Shown: piece after piece, positions 1 through 18,395 of the stretch
How positions within the stretch are numbered: position 1 is the stretch's first letter
Layout of the letters: the number at the start of each line of letters is the position of its first letter
Assembly (NCBI RefSeq): GCF_022458985.1
Contig: NC_061777.1
Coordinates: forward strand, 18,565,668 to 18,629,667
Length of the DNA stretch: 64,000 nt
Reading direction: 5' to 3'
Source of the DNA: Mugil cephalus
Taxonomy: Eukaryota > Chordata > Actinopteri > Mugiliformes > Mugilidae
The notes under the pieces: model-generated
The model's input: the letters and a program-made list of their open reading frames with translations, nothing else
Database searches by the model: none
Told to the model about the DNA's origin: nothing
Translations under genes and position numbers: made by a program

Positions 1-5000
<5,000 letters not shown>

Positions 5001-8000
5001 ATGTCACAGTGACACACATCTTTTACCTGGGAACGCCATTCTTTTGGCTAGCTGCAAAGTGTCACCTGTTGAACCGCTTAGCAAGGGGTCATAAACCTAA
5101 AATCAGCCACAGACAATAAAGGCTGATCTTATCAGCGGTACTGATGCGAGCGTACAGCTGTGTCCCAACAGCCGAGCGCGCTGCGCTGACAACAACAACA
5201 ACCGAGGCTAACTTGACCTCAACAGTGTGGCTGTATCCAGCATGGAAACAACACATGCTTAAGATTTATTTGAGTATGCAATCGGCGTGTTTCCCCGCAG
5301 CGACATTTGCACAAAGATTTAAGAAGAAAAATAAACAACTTTAACAGTTTCCCTATCTTTGTGTCCTTGTAAACATTCGTGCTATAAATAGCAGCCAGCC
5401 TCAAGGGCAGTGGCAATGTGTTAATACAAACCGAGGTGGTCGAACCGGTCCATGACCTCAGAGCCGGTGAACTGTGACAGTTGTCGCTAGAGTAACTGTG
5501 AGTGTGTGTGTGTGCGTTCAGAAGAGAACCACCGTGTGCAGGAAGATACTCGGCGTGAAAGCCTGCACGCAAGGGCAAAAAAATCTCACAAAAGCAGCAG
5601 AACGCAGGGCACATTTCCTTTCTGGGAATAGTTAGGTGCCACAGGTTTCCTGTTCTATAAATATGTAAAATATGGAATGTGAGGCCGGGGGGGGGGGGGG
5701 GGGGGGGGGCTGAAATGAATAGACTGAAATCATATAACCTAGCGGGCAGTCCGATCAAAGGGCCGCACACAGCGCGGGGCATGCTGGGTAATGCATGCTG
5801 TTTGCATATCCATAAACATCAAGGAGGACAGAGCATAGTCCACATGGAGCTCGTCGTAATAGGACGCTCCCATCCTCTAACAAGGCGTTATGGTGTTTGT
5901 TTAAACCTTCATAAACGCTTTGATATGGTCTACAATTTCGCTGCGTAATCCTACATCTCATGACGGCCGACTTTTATTGGACCCGGAGGGAAATTCGACG
6001 TTACATCACAAGTGAGCAAACACCCAGGGGAGCGCTGGCAACGAAAACAAGAGCACCGACTTATCAAACTGATGGAACACATGACGCATTGTATGAAGAT
6101 AGATATTACGCACGTACACACTCAAACAGTAAAAAATAAAATAAAATAAGGATATAAGTTGCTTTTCTTTAGCCGTTTCTCTTCTCTACTTGTTCTCTAA
6201 TCTTCATACACAAACACACAGAAACGTGAACAGTCTTCTTGAAGATATTTGTTCCTCATCTTGCTGTTGTGTTGACATTTCGCGTTCTTTTGGCCCTGCT
6301 ATGGCGACATCCCACGAAAGAAGGAAAGAAAGGAAGCGGCTGGAGACTGCCGCGTTGTGGCCTTAACTGGGCTGAAGTGCTCGGAGGAGGCTGCCGTTTC
6401 GGCTTCTACCCCATTTATCTGCTTTTCTGGGGCAACTTCTTCTTACTCAGTGTTTACTTCGCCGGCCTCTAGGGATGGAAGGTGCTGTGTTATATTTACT
6501 CTGTAAATACAATATAATAAGCCATAAACTGGTCTATTTTTAATCCAGGGCAAAGGTTCCCGTGAACAAATGAAATCACATACAGGCGTGACGGTTTCCA
6601 CCTTCATAAATGTTACACTTCGTCACTGAGACTGATTTATCTCGACACTAAAGACGTAACGCGGCCGTATTTAATTGCAGGCCTTGTAACGTCTGACCCC
6701 AAACCGTGTCTGGCGGCATTGGGCGATGAAAAAGTGCACGGTCTGGCATTTAGCTGTTCATACATCAGGAGACATTAGAGAGGACAGCTCAAGAGTTACA
6801 GTAATGATTATTTGGTTTATGCACATCAAATATTCAACAGCTGTTCCATTAAAGAGCTATGGCAGCAGTGAACAGTGCAAGAAGTGCATCAAGACACAGT
6901 GAAACGCTGCATAAGTAATCACCTGTGTGTCCGACAACGGGGGAAAAAAGATATCATCGGTTTGGCCGCTCGCTGCATTTCTGGAGTACTTTAGTGGCAA
7001 GCTGTTAAACTTCACATTTTTCTGCATCCACTTTCCCTCAGCCCGCCTTGTCTACTTCTACTTCAGATAATTATCTCCTGTATTTCCCAGAATCCCACTC
7101 GACAACCCCCGGAGAACAGGCGTGAACTTGTTGCATCCAGCTGAGTTACGTATACTGTATGTGTGGGTAGAGGCAGCAGTAACAATAGAGATAGTAGGAG
7201 CCAGAGAGCTGAATTTTTCCACTCAAGAAAAAATGAGTCACACTCCTACTCAAAACACAGCGAGCCTTGTGGCGTGTTGTCGATGAAGAACCGGGTATCT
7301 CTGCATCTTCTCTGCTTTATATCTCCACGTGTAACTGCTGGTAGAGGATGGGGAACCGAGAAAGGAGCGCATGCATTTTAACTGAGGAGGACACACCTTG
7401 GAGGACAACGAAATACAGAAATGAAATTGATGTAGAAACATTTCAGCTTCAAGTGAAACGGTGCTGAAACACAGAAGTACGTCTTGCAGTGCTGATGGTG
7501 AAAAAAACAAAGCCATGAAAGTAGGTCTGTGTGGCTGCAGTTGCTAACATCCTGACAAATGTGCACAGGCCACTCGTGTGACGTGAAAACAGAAGAGATG
7601 TGTAACTGTTTTAAATAAACTGTGACATGCTGGTCGTCCTACAGCATGGGCCCAAGTCAGCGGGTCTTGTCGTATGGGGACTGCAAATGTTTTAACCAGA
7701 TTTCCGAGCAGTCCATCCAACAGTTGAAGTACTTCCGCTTGGATCAATATGGATTTTTTTTTTCTTTCGATCACTGGCTTATTATAAAAGGTATTACCAG
7801 GAACCCTGACGCTGTCCGGATCTCATGTTACAATAACCACACTTACTATCAAGTGAATCACCTCTGAGGATAGCACAGGCACCAAACCAACAGCAGACTT
7901 TCTTTGCATGTCTTTGTTTTTAATGTCTTTCTTCAGGCAAGGAAACGACGGGCTGGTTTCCCTCTAGTGCATTTTACTCCCCCCTCCATTAAGGCTCTCT

Positions 8001-10000
8001 ACCCAATAAAAGTTGACATCATTATTCCGTGGGTCCATCCTTTCAGTGTGGTCCTGAGGGAGGAGCACTCCAGGCAAGCGTTTGTTTTTTTCCTCCGTGT
8101 GAAAGTGGGAGAGAAAGTTTGAGTGTGACAACAGAGACAAAGAGTCTACTGTATATTATTCATACTCACATTACCATTAGCCAGCAGGTCGGAGGATCAA
8201 ATGGGGAAACGAATGCGGGAGAGGCAACGCTGAGTGCGATAGCTGATGGTGCAAAAAAGGCTTCTGAGCTCATTTCACTAGAATTCTGTTCCCCCGGCTT
8301 GCAAAGACTTGCTGTGGCATCATACGATGAAGCAACAGCTACGCTCCCCCTATCCCCCCCACCCGACCTCCCCCTCTTGCAGAGGGAGCTCAGAGACTGG
8401 ATGTGCATGTTCGGAGCACACACACACACAAATCAGTCGTACAAACACATACCTCAAGCTTGATATGCTATCTTATGCATACCTCTGACCAGTGCCTGAT
8501 CCGTTGGCTTGTAATGTTGGCAATAACCAAACTATCCTCTTAAGAGCGGAGCGCACGGCACAGAAACACGACAGGCTTCAAGCCTTCAAGCACAACAAAC
8601 CCCTCTCAAAGGTTGTCAGTGACAAACCATTTGCTCTTTGAAAGATCCCATAACATTTGGTATTTGACACGGCCAGATTTAGTTATAAATCACTCGAGGT
8701 TTTCGATTCAAATTTTTTCCATATGCGCTTTTGCGCACAGAGGTCAAGCGAGACAAAATTTGGCAACCAATACCTCTTAAATTAACATGGCCAGAACTAA
8801 CCATTACTGTCATTATTGCAGCGAGCTGCTGATTAGTTAATTTATTAGCTGTTCATACATTTATTAGTTAGTCAGTGAGCTGTCACCAAGTGACAAATAA
8901 TCTCTCTGCCCGCTGTCATGACTACACTACATAATACAAAAATCATAATTGCGGAGAAACTGCAGGCAGCTACATTTTCTGGCCATTTTTTCGACTCAGA
9001 AGATTAAACTCTGGACAAAGTTTTGATCATTCAGTCAGTTAATCAGTTCATTGAGCAATGGAACCAAATTATTGGTTCACCTCCACAAACTGAATTTGTA
9101 TAGCTTTTTTTTTTTTTTTTTTTTTTTGCTTTTTTTTTACCCTTATGTAACTACAAGGTCCAAAATCACGACAGCCTGAATGAGAGAGCCCTCAGGCAGC
9201 GGAGTGGAATTCATCTAGCCGCCCAAACTAAATACCCCAGCTCTGTTACCGCAATTCAAGAAAGGCATCTGGATGCAGCCGTGCAGTTTTTCCCCCTTAC
9301 TCTCATTCACTTCGACAGCCGATGACGTTTGCTCGCCTGGCTTGGAATCTACGACTGCTGCCAGCAAAAGTTGTGAATGGGGAGGCTGGCAGCACGCACA
9401 CACACACACAGACACCCGCACACCCGCACACACAGAGGCAATAAGCTCAGGGTCTACTGTGCTGATGTTGCTCGCGTCAGAGTGGCTAAGTTCAGGTTAC
9501 ATTTAAACAAAGGAATTCATCCCCACACCCCTTCTCATCTGCTAACGCGCGCATAAATCTACAGCACACCTCGGTATTAAACCTGCTCAATATGTGTCAG
9601 CTGTAAATATAAAAAGTCCCATCTGAACACGTCAGGCCCGAGTGCCTTCTCTCCTTTTTGATCTGCAGTGACCCCCCCCCCCCCCCCTTCCCTCGCCTGG
9701 CAGGACTCGCACAGAAATAAATCAGCACTTCCTGCAACTCCGACGTGGCTAACAGTGCCGCTGATGTCAGATGATACTCAGGCGACCGTGCTGGAGAATC
9801 AGGGATTTCATTTCTCCGCACGCTCATCATCCGTAAAGAATCTCCGGCAGAGGCTGGAGAGCGGCTCCGCGGGAAGATGGAGCTCGGCTGGCAGTAGCCC
9901 ACTCAGTTCGTTATGTAACGATCAATTTGATTAAATAGCTTATGGACTGCATCTAACTGATACGGTATAATACCATTTCGCTTTATGTAAGGCAGCGGTC
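5001..10000. other. No gene recognised; simple repeats
   Basis: No recognisable coding exon. It contains a TG run (5498-5516), a 23-base G run (5687-5709), a 23-base T run (9105-9127), a CA-rich stretch (9395-9432) and a 16-base C run (9672-9687). GC-richer pieces around 8200-8450 and 9660-9930 carry open frames on both strands, but the predicted peptides resemble no family I know and vary in composition, so I leave them unannotated. Confidence 0.5.
5687..5709. repeat. Poly-G tract, 23 bases
   Basis: An uninterrupted run of 23 G residues follows 'gaggcc'. Such runs are prone to length error in sequencing and can form G-quadruplexes. Confidence 0.9.
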
Positions 10001-13000
10001 ACTTAACGAGATGGTTCAATACGGTGAGAGCAGCTTTTTTTTCCTCCCGTCCCCCCCTCTGTGGAAATTAAAGTGAGCGCGATTAACACAGAGCAGTAGA
10101 TTGACTCTAAATCTTCTTAGTTTCATGGACTTTCACCAAGTTTCAGGTGTTTCTTTTTAATCTCCAGCTATTATCCAGTTCCCTCTAACCGGTGACGAGA
10201 GTTCAGGTCCGAACAGAAACGCAAGGTTGGGAGAGGACCTGTTTTGCCACTCTTGGCCTCTGGATATCAATGGCTTTTCTTTTTTTTTTTTCCTCGGCGC
10301 ACTGCTGCCACTCACACTGTTTTTACCGACTCGGGGGGTGTGAGGACGCTGGTATAAACAAGACAGAGATTGCAGTGTAAACTGGGCCTTCCTGTTGTGC
10401 GTAGCTGCGAGCGTTTGGCCAGAGGATGCTCGCCTCTCGGTTCATCTCTGGCTCGTGATGCGCTCGCATAAACAAACAGGAATAAACAGTCTTTATTTGC
10501 ACCATTCGCATTCTCTCGCTGTTGCTGGTACGTGACCTAAAATGAGCCTTTGTGTACACTGCACTCTGCCATACATACATTCAAAGGGAGAAGCAGAGGA
10601 GCCCTTGGCACTGGGCCCTGCGATACAAAACCATGATTCAGACCGCTGAAGGATACAACTGACAACAACCTGCGACATGTTTCAATGTGCACACACACCG
10701 CAACAGATCTTAACTGTTGAATCAGTCTCACATGACCGCGCGTACAAATGCATTTAGCAGTCTGCTGAGAAAGTCGTGCCTCAGCTATTAACTCAAAGAA
10801 CCATTTCATTCAGTAATTGCAAAAAAAAAAAGGCCTTTTTCTCTCCCACACACAGGCAGTGTAAGGACTGGATGAACACCAATGGAGCAGCTGGGACAAG
10901 CTAGATCTGTCATGGGTCATTAACTGCTCTTATTAATTCATGAAGCCCGATTCACCCCGGCCCAGTCGCGCTCCGTTCGCATAAAACAGACATCTAGTCT
11001 GACCCACAGGCGAACGCATTCCTCACGAGGGCTTTGACAGCACGTCGGCCTTCTTGTTCACTTTAGTACTCCATTATTGGCCCCAAAATACCCCGAGCCC
11101 TCTCCGCAGACGAGCCCATTTTCAAGGTATGTCAGCATATTAACGTAAATGGAAGGAGCTTGCCTGCAGACCAAAGCCATTTCCTGCGCCACACTGCAAC
11201 AGATACCGTTTACACGTGAAAGCACGTGCTGCCTCCAACCAAACTCTGTGTATGAGACCGCAGGCGCGTTTCAGAAACCGTACACATTTAGCGTGTTGCG
11301 CAAAAAGGTTTATATGATGTAAAAAAAAAAAAAAAGAAGAAGAAGAAGAAGAACAACAACAACAGCAAAGGTGCACAAAGTTGACCTCGAAGGGGGATTT
11401 CTGAGTATTTATTAACCCACCAATGTTTTAAGGGAGTTCTAGTAGGGCCCTCTAAGAATAAATGTATTCCATTTTAGTTTATCTGACTTGTTTTTGTTTT
11501 TTTTTAATTACTATTTTTGTGCTTAGAGTTAACAAAATATTCTGATGTATGCTAAATCCAACTGCTGACAAATGCTGACACATGTGGCTGCATAACCTGC
11601 AGTGACTGGATCCCATGAATGAGAAACAATCATGGAGTCACACTGCACAATGTTTACCTTCAGGCCTTCACTCTGCCCTCGGTACACTCCGTCTTTCTCA
11701 AAATTAGCTATTAGTGGCACCGTATGCCTTCATAATTCAAACTGTGAAGTCAAACCGCATCTGGCCTTCTTGTCCGTTTAGCCGTTTCTCTTCTGAACCG
11801 GGGTCTCTCTCCCTCTCTCTCTCCCTCTCTCTGCAGGCCCCTCACACAGATTTCAACACCAGTCACGTCATGAGATCACCGTTCAAATGCCAGCCAGCAT
11901 TCGCGCATTTATTCCCACTCTAGAAAGGAGTTATTCCCTGCCTCGGCGTGTGCTTCAGCATGCATAATGTTGCGAAAGAGTGCTTTCATTTGCACAGACA
12001 GCGAAAGCGGATGTGGGAGGCAAATCCCCCCCACCCGCCACCCCTGCCGTTACATATGTGGGAAAACGCGAACGGTCTGTCAAAATCGGGGAGGATAAAA
12101 CAACCCGGGGTTTCGGGTTGTGACTGATCAAAAGACTAACAGTTTGGCGGTGCCACGATGCTGCTCCTTGTGATGTATTACATAAGACTCTTCCCTTCCT
12201 GTTGCATCTGTGGGATTTACCTGCTGTAATGAGCCGTACAGTCCGCAGCGGCTGCCGTCATCACTACGATTATTCCCACCTTTTTCTGCATACCGAGCGC
12301 AAAAATATGACACAGCCAGGCCTGCATCACTATTTACACTTGGCTCCCGTTTGTGTCAACTTACCCTCTCTCGCTTTTAGCAGTACAGTGTTGGCTACTA
12401 TGTTCTCCAGCTCCATCAAAAAAGATTCCTAAATGCAGAGGTTCTCGGAACTCAAGCGTCTGCAGCGAAAAACAGCGTCCCTCGGCTTGTGCGGTGCGTT
12501 TCTTTTCTTCACTCCTCGTCGGTATCCAAGCAAATCTCACTCATATCAAAGTCGTAAGGGATAAAACAGGATGTCACAGATTTGCTTGCAGTGTAAGCTG
12601 GGCATGGTTCTTGTTGTGGGCTGAAAGTGCGGCGCTGCATTTCTACTCCAATCCCCCCAAAACCATTCCATGCGTAACGTGGGTGCCAAATCACTCCGAA
12701 GCAAAAAACAAAAAAACAAAAAACAAAACTATCAATCAGGTGTCTCCGGTGAATTCAAATCCGGTTCTTTCAGCGAACCCTTTGCCACGGTACACCAGGA
12801 TACCACCCGCTTTACCTTACAACAGCAAAGGTTGGCTGAGTGCACCAGAGAGGACATCAGCGCGCCCCCCTCCCCTCCAGTTGGTGCGTAATCAAAATGG
12901 GCTGGGCCTCCCTGTCAGAGCTGCGTCAAGCCACAAGGCACTAAACTCCACCAGAAGTTGAGCCAAGTGCTCAGTAAAATAAAAGCATGCCGCCGTTACC

Positions 13001-15122
13001 GCTTGTTTTTTTTTTCTGCGTCCTCTCGCTTTGCGCGTCAACGAGGAACCACGCCACGAGCCACCTGCTGCTCCCGCATGTCAGTCAAATTAGAGGTCGT
13101 GTCAGGTTGTGTGGAGATTTCTAGCACAGTGACAGTCAAGCTGTGGTGACTATGAACATTGAGACGGGAAAGGGGTGGAGTCGCCCTCTGGTGGTCGAAT
13201 TCCTTGTTGACAAGAACGCAATCAATGCATTTTGCAGCAAAAGTCATTTTATTGTTTTGTAGCTGCTGATATATATTTTACAGTTCTTGAGCAGTGTGAG
13301 TTGTCCACATGCAAGAAAAGAAATGCATAGACGTGATGGATGGAGAAGAATTTGGGTTGAGCTCCTGAAGGTCCATGTCGACAATAGAAACTTCAGGTGT
13401 AGATAATAATAAATTCTATTTATGATTTTACCATTAGTTTACAGACACTGAAACTGAACAGAACTATTAGTATCACCTGTGTTTTTCTTCCTACATCAAC
13501 AAGCCAAACTGTCTGCCGTGGAAATGTCCCACTCTGTCCACTGTGATGTTTGGTTTAGAGTGGCAGTGGTAACACACTACATTCCTCAAATCAGAAACAA
13601 GCTGCAGCAATTACAATTACCATGCCAACGCTCCCTAGGATTCTCTTTCTCCCTGTGGAATAAGGGCAGTATCTCTTCATCTTGGATGGAGAAGTTTCTG
13701 CATTTCTCTTAAAGTGTAGTTGAAGTTACATCCATTTTACTTTAATAGCTTTCCCACAAAGGGGAGTCTGTAACTTACTGTATGAAGAAATATATTTAAA
13801 AAAAGAAAAGAGAGGTTACAATGATCCCTAATACTGAAATATCTCAATACCCACAAGTGTTTGACACCGTTTGACGGAAAAGTATAAATATATACTGTAT
13901 AATCATTCTAATATAAAGTCCGTCTACTTCTTAGAATGACTCCATAATTAAAATGATGTCTCTTGTCTCCCAGTGATGTGAAAGCAGCAATTTAAGGGAT
14001 TATAAAATAAAACATTTAGGAGTTCAGTTACTGAAACTGTATCTGTACTCCATGGAAATTCTCAAGAAATCTCTGAAAAAAACCCGTCAGCATTTCTTTC
14101 TTTTTTTTTAGTGACTGATCGAGGTCACGGTCACAACACATTAATGGAAAAGCTCCAGCTCCGTGAGTTTTATTTTGTCGTTTGACCGGAAATCCCGCTT
14201 ATATAAATGAGAGCCCAACTTGACGCGTCTCTGAAAAAACGTTCTTTCCACATGCAGGCTGCTCCCAGAGTGTGGTCTAATGAAATTGACCTGCTGTGGA
14301 AGGATCACGTGACACCACTAGAACTTGTTCGGGAGTCGCTGCATCAGACTGGTACACCGAGCTCGGTTTATCCGGCCAGACGATTAACAAGCTTATTGAC
14401 TGATGAAGGCAGAGGATGGATCGATTTCTCATCACTGTTAACAGGACACAATGAGTCCGTCTGATGCACTAATATGCCGCCTGTCTAAATTGGATTAGTA
14501 GCCGATGAATTATGTCCCTTCATCATAGTCACGTTGGAGGTCACATTGCAGCGTGGTCTGCATGTCGGGACTGTGGCGCCATCACACACTGACCGACTGA
14601 CGAGGGATTTACCCACATTCATCTTTAATGCCTTAAATACATTAAATAAAACAGAATGGGCAAAGGCTTCATATGTTGTTGAAACATAAACTTTCCGAGC
14701 ATGTCTTCCATAACAAAAACACTAAACTCTTTAATTGAGCAAAGCAAGTATTTCTTGTCAACAGCTGACCCACATACCTCCAAAAAAAGAAGAAAAAAAA
14801 AAGACTCACCACATTATCTTGACAGGATACAAAGTGCTGCTGTAAAATGATTGCTAAATTGCCAACACGGTGACCTTAGATAAACACATTTTTTTTTTCC
14901 ATTTTGCTGCCATTAAGTGAGAACAGCCAAAAAAAGTGTTTTCTACAAATAATTCAAATTAGATTGATACAGTATACTACAGTGAACAGATCCATCATGA
15001 TACTGGCATTTTTGCGCAATAACAACAAAACAAATCAAAAGACATACTGTCAAGCTGTCAAATTCAACATAAAACTCAGTCCGGTACAAACTGAGGAAGA
15101 GGTTCGTGGACACGGGGTGGTA
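10001..15122. other. No gene recognised; includes probable LSM1 3' UTR
   Basis: No coding exon could be supported. Simple repeats are an A/GAA/CAA tract (11321-11367) and a CT tract (11804-11833). The right end should contain the LSM1 3' UTR, because LSM1 ends at 15123 on the minus strand. A minus-strand ATTAAA lies at 14624-14629 (about 0.5 kb of UTR) and a minus-strand AATAAA at 14168-14173 (about 0.95 kb). I cannot choose between them. Confidence 0.45.
11321..11367. repeat. A / GAA / CAA compound microsatellite
   Basis: A run of 15 A is followed by about six GAA units and then CAA units. It has the appearance of an A-rich tail that grew into a microsatellite, but no retroposon body was identified next to it. 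Confidence 0.85.
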
Positions 15123-17507
15123 TTAGTATTCATCCAAGTTGTCAGCTTTAGGTATGGAAAGACCTCGGTCCTTCAGGACCTGCATTTTGACTTTCTCCGT
15201 CTCCTGTTTGGTTTGCTGCTGCAACCGTTGCTCCTCCAGAATCTCTTCGATGGAGACCTGCTGAAGGACTGTGTCGCAGGGCTTATCCACATCCTACAGA
15301 AACAAGGTTACATCCGTTTAAGGCCGACTCTCATCAGTACGTCAATACACATTTAAACTTTAATACATGCGGCACATGTTCTGGCCCATTTAAACATAAA
15401 ACTGCACATTTAACATCAAGTTTAAACTTTCCCATTGATGCCGACTTGTCACTGTTGGCCAGACGTGACTCACTAAAAGGCAGCAGCTCTAATTAGCAGC
15501 AAATCAAGCCAGCACATCATTTCCTCTTCTTTTATTTAAATTAGCAGTTGAAAATTGAAATAAATGAATAATGATTTAAAACTAAAGTGGTGCACGCTGC
15601 TAATTATCAGGCTCTTGCGAGCCACTAACATCACAATGGACGCCAACAACTTCCGAAAGACTGAACTTTGGAGACGTGATGCATCTGTGCTTCAAATATA
15701 AATGGATATTACATTATGACATGATGTCTTTCCATCTATTCTGCATTAAGAGTATGAACTGCACTCAGCATCCTCGTTAACTGGAGAGACTGCTGTCTAG
15801 GAAGAGCAGATCGATGACTGAATGCATGGGGTATATTTAAAGAGCGAGATACTCCTGGGTCCATGAGTCATGTTGGCTCTGTGTGCTGGCCTATAAGGTC
15901 CAGTGAGGTTTCACCATGTCTCCTGTGATGGGTTTCTCTCTCTCTCTTCTCCCTTCCCTCATGGGAATCGGGGACTGGAGGAGTTATAGGATACAGCCCA
16001 TTTTGGCGGGGGAGTTAGCAACCCAATCCAGCACCTCCCTTACTTCCAACTCCTACTATTGTATAACACAGTCACCCTACAGAAGATTTCTCCAACTCAC
16101 TGAAATGCACCTTAGTGTTTTCATTTGTGTCACATCTCGGGGATAAAGAAAAGAAAACACCAACATCCCTGTTGCATCCATAATGTCCATCTGTTCTTCA
16201 ACTTAGCAATTAAAACTAGGAGCTGTGTGCCTTGGTAAATAGTGGCTACCAAAACAGTTTAGGAGCCGGACGATCACCATGTTGAATACGTCCATGGCTG
16301 AAGTACCTTGTGCCAGCACCCAAACATCCTTAACATCTGTGGCATAGGAAAGGACCCTGAACAAACTCAACACCCTCTACACTGCTACTACCACAAACAG
16401 GTAGAAGAGCACATTCAGTAACAGGCTGCCGCCCCTGTGCTGCTCCATGGATGGGTTGAGGAGGTAATTTGTCAGCCAGGCCAACCCCTCCCTCTGAGGA
16501 CGTAACTACGTCTGCGTAATTTTGACAATTTGTTAAAGACAGCACAATTCCATCTTATTTATACAGAGTCAATAACAACTCACAGAAATCAAACTTTAAC
16601 CCTTTTGTATGCACCATTCTAATACCTCTTTATATATTTTTCACTACTTAAATTTGTGTTGATGTATGGGTGCTTCTGGATGCTGATCCACCAGGATCAA
16701 TAAAGTATCTATGCATCGATCTACTAACTGCTCCTTGCACCATCTGTTCCAGGTGTGCTCACTACTTCCTCTGAGTGTACAAATGGATGAAGCAGATTTG
16801 ATTTGACTGCAGAAATAACAATAATCCCAACCCAGTTTCCCAAATTGTGTTATGTGTGTTATGCACTCACAGTTTGACTGAGGCCCGATGAATATTCTGT
16901 TGGTAACAATAATAATAATAACAATAATAATAATAATAATAATAACAACAATACTGCAGAACCTCAATATGCGTCAATCCATCACACTTACTATCTCTCC
17001 CAGAAGGACCACATTTTCTCCTCTCACTATGAATATTCCTCTGGGGATGTCACCAAACTTCTTTCCCACGTGGATGCGCTCAACTGTCTGGTGAAAAACT
17101 AAATTGGCTGAAGGACGAGAAGAGAAGAATCAATTATATAGGGCAGTCTAAAACGGTGTGAATCGTACGAACAAATGTGTGTAGCTGTATACGGCCCGAC
17201 CTGTGTTTTGAGCCGATACGAGTAATAAAACAAGACAATTAAATGAGTTGTACCAAACTGATCAATGCTTCTGAGGAACCCGATCAGTGTTCTTCCATCC
17301 CGGAGCAGCACCAGGTGCTTCTCTGCAGGACACACGGGACACAAGCACGTTAAATGACAGTTTTAATCGGTTACTAATGATCCAGTGTGCCTTCAGTCAG
17401 ACACGATGTCACGTCTAGACCCTCTCTATCAACGAAGGTGCTCAGCCTCCTCCCGACTTACTGTCGATGTCGTCAATGAGGCTTGCCGTCCCTGGTACGT
17501 AGTTCAT
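15123..17507 (-). CDS. lsm1: LSM1, U6 snRNA-associated Sm-like protein, mRNA decay
   Basis: LSM1 is the subunit that defines the cytoplasmic LSM1-7 ring, which binds deadenylated mRNA 3' ends and promotes decapping. The minus-strand coding exons are 17507-17462, 17322-17254, 17107-16992 and 15293-15123. Phases join cleanly and every intron is GT-AG. The total is 134 codons, so 133 aa, the length of human LSM1 as I recall it. Exon 1 reads MNYVPGTASLIDDID, exon 2 has KKHLVLLRDGRTLIGFLRS (Sm1 strands), exon 3 has ERIHVGKKFGDIPRG and IVRGENVVLLGEI (Sm2 motif), and exon 4 encodes the charged C-terminal tail with VSIEEILEEQR, ending LDEY. The start is the only ATG before the conserved NYVPG. It is head to head with BAG4. 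Identification is firm. Confidence 0.97.
16905..16952. repeat. AAT microsatellite in the last LSM1 intron
   Basis: ATA/AAT trinucleotide run interrupted by AAC, 40 bases 3' of LSM1 exon 3 in the gene's sense. About 200 bases away, 'ggatcaataaagtatctat' near 16695 resembles the 3' tail of a fish non-LTR retroposon, but the body is not recognisable. Confidence 0.8.
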
Positions 17508-18395
17508 CTTGGGCTGCTGTTTGTTTTATTTCTCGTATCTCTATGTATCATCAAGCCATGAATGTTTCAAAATATGTTTCTTTCAAGAAGAGTACAGGAA
17601 GCGCCTTTATACATGGCCGGGATAAACTTCCTGTAAACGTTTAACCCTTTATGTGCTACGGGGCCATAAAATTATGAGCTTTTTCGCATATGTGCTTGAA
17701 ATATACACATTTAAACAACTGTAACGCAGATATCTGTTATATTTTAAAGAATATATTATTGATTATTTTTGTAAAAATATATTTATATATTATAACATTT
17801 TCCCCATTGGCTAAAACGTATGTGACGCACATGCGATATCGAAGATCGTAAATATATTAATAGCAGCCGAAGAGTCGCAACAACAGAACAGTTTTGCCTG
17901 TGTAGTCATATTTTATCTAAATCAGACAATTTGTTTTATTTCTGAACGGCATGCGATACCAGGATCTCCACATCTTTGAATTGTGTCAAGAGAAATGTGA
18001 AGGAAATTTTGAGCAGATGCTGGCGCCGCTCACGCCACGATGAGGTTCGCAGTGCAAGAAAAAAGCGGCAGAGTGAGAGCTCATTACTTACAAATGTGCT
18101 CTGTATTAAAGGGGCAGTACGCCCTTACACGAGCTCCGCGTCATTCAATCATTTCCTGATTACAGTGATCTCTACTCCTGTGGAAACACGGCAACACTGT
18201 GTTTAACAGTCTGGAGCAACACAGCTAAGCAACTCGAGGCTCTTTAAACGATTTTCATTTACAATGACAAATGACTGGACGGCTGCGGCGAAGAGCGCTT
18301 AGCTGATGCACCATCATCAAACGCAGCCAAATCTAAAAGCTGGCTGGCCCTCGACTTGTAACTCAGCAAATAATCACGAAAACTGGAATAACAGC
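17508..18395. promoter_or_regulatory. Shared LSM1/BAG4 intergenic region, probable bidirectional promoter
   Basis: The start codons of LSM1 (17507, minus) and BAG4 (18396, plus) are 888 bases apart and point away from each other, as in mammals where the two genes are neighbours head to head. The interval should hold both 5' UTRs and both promoters. I see no convincing TATA box at a useful distance from either gene. The left half (17640-17960) is AT-rich; the half next to BAG4 is less so and has several CG dinucleotides (17980-18310), which fits a housekeeping-type promoter. Transcription starts cannot be fixed by eye. Confidence 0.6.

Noticed and set aside
5219-5782. 187-codon minus-strand open frame
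   Set aside because: It includes a poly-Pro stretch created by the 23-base G run and a His/Thr stretch from a TG repeat; a chance frame.
8029-8463. 144-codon open frame and the overlapping 87-codon minus frame
   Set aside because: Neither peptide matches a family I know; the region is merely GC-richer than its surroundings.
12353-12961. 202-codon plus-strand open frame
   Set aside because: Low-complexity K/N/P/S composition, no family resemblance and no splice or promoter context.
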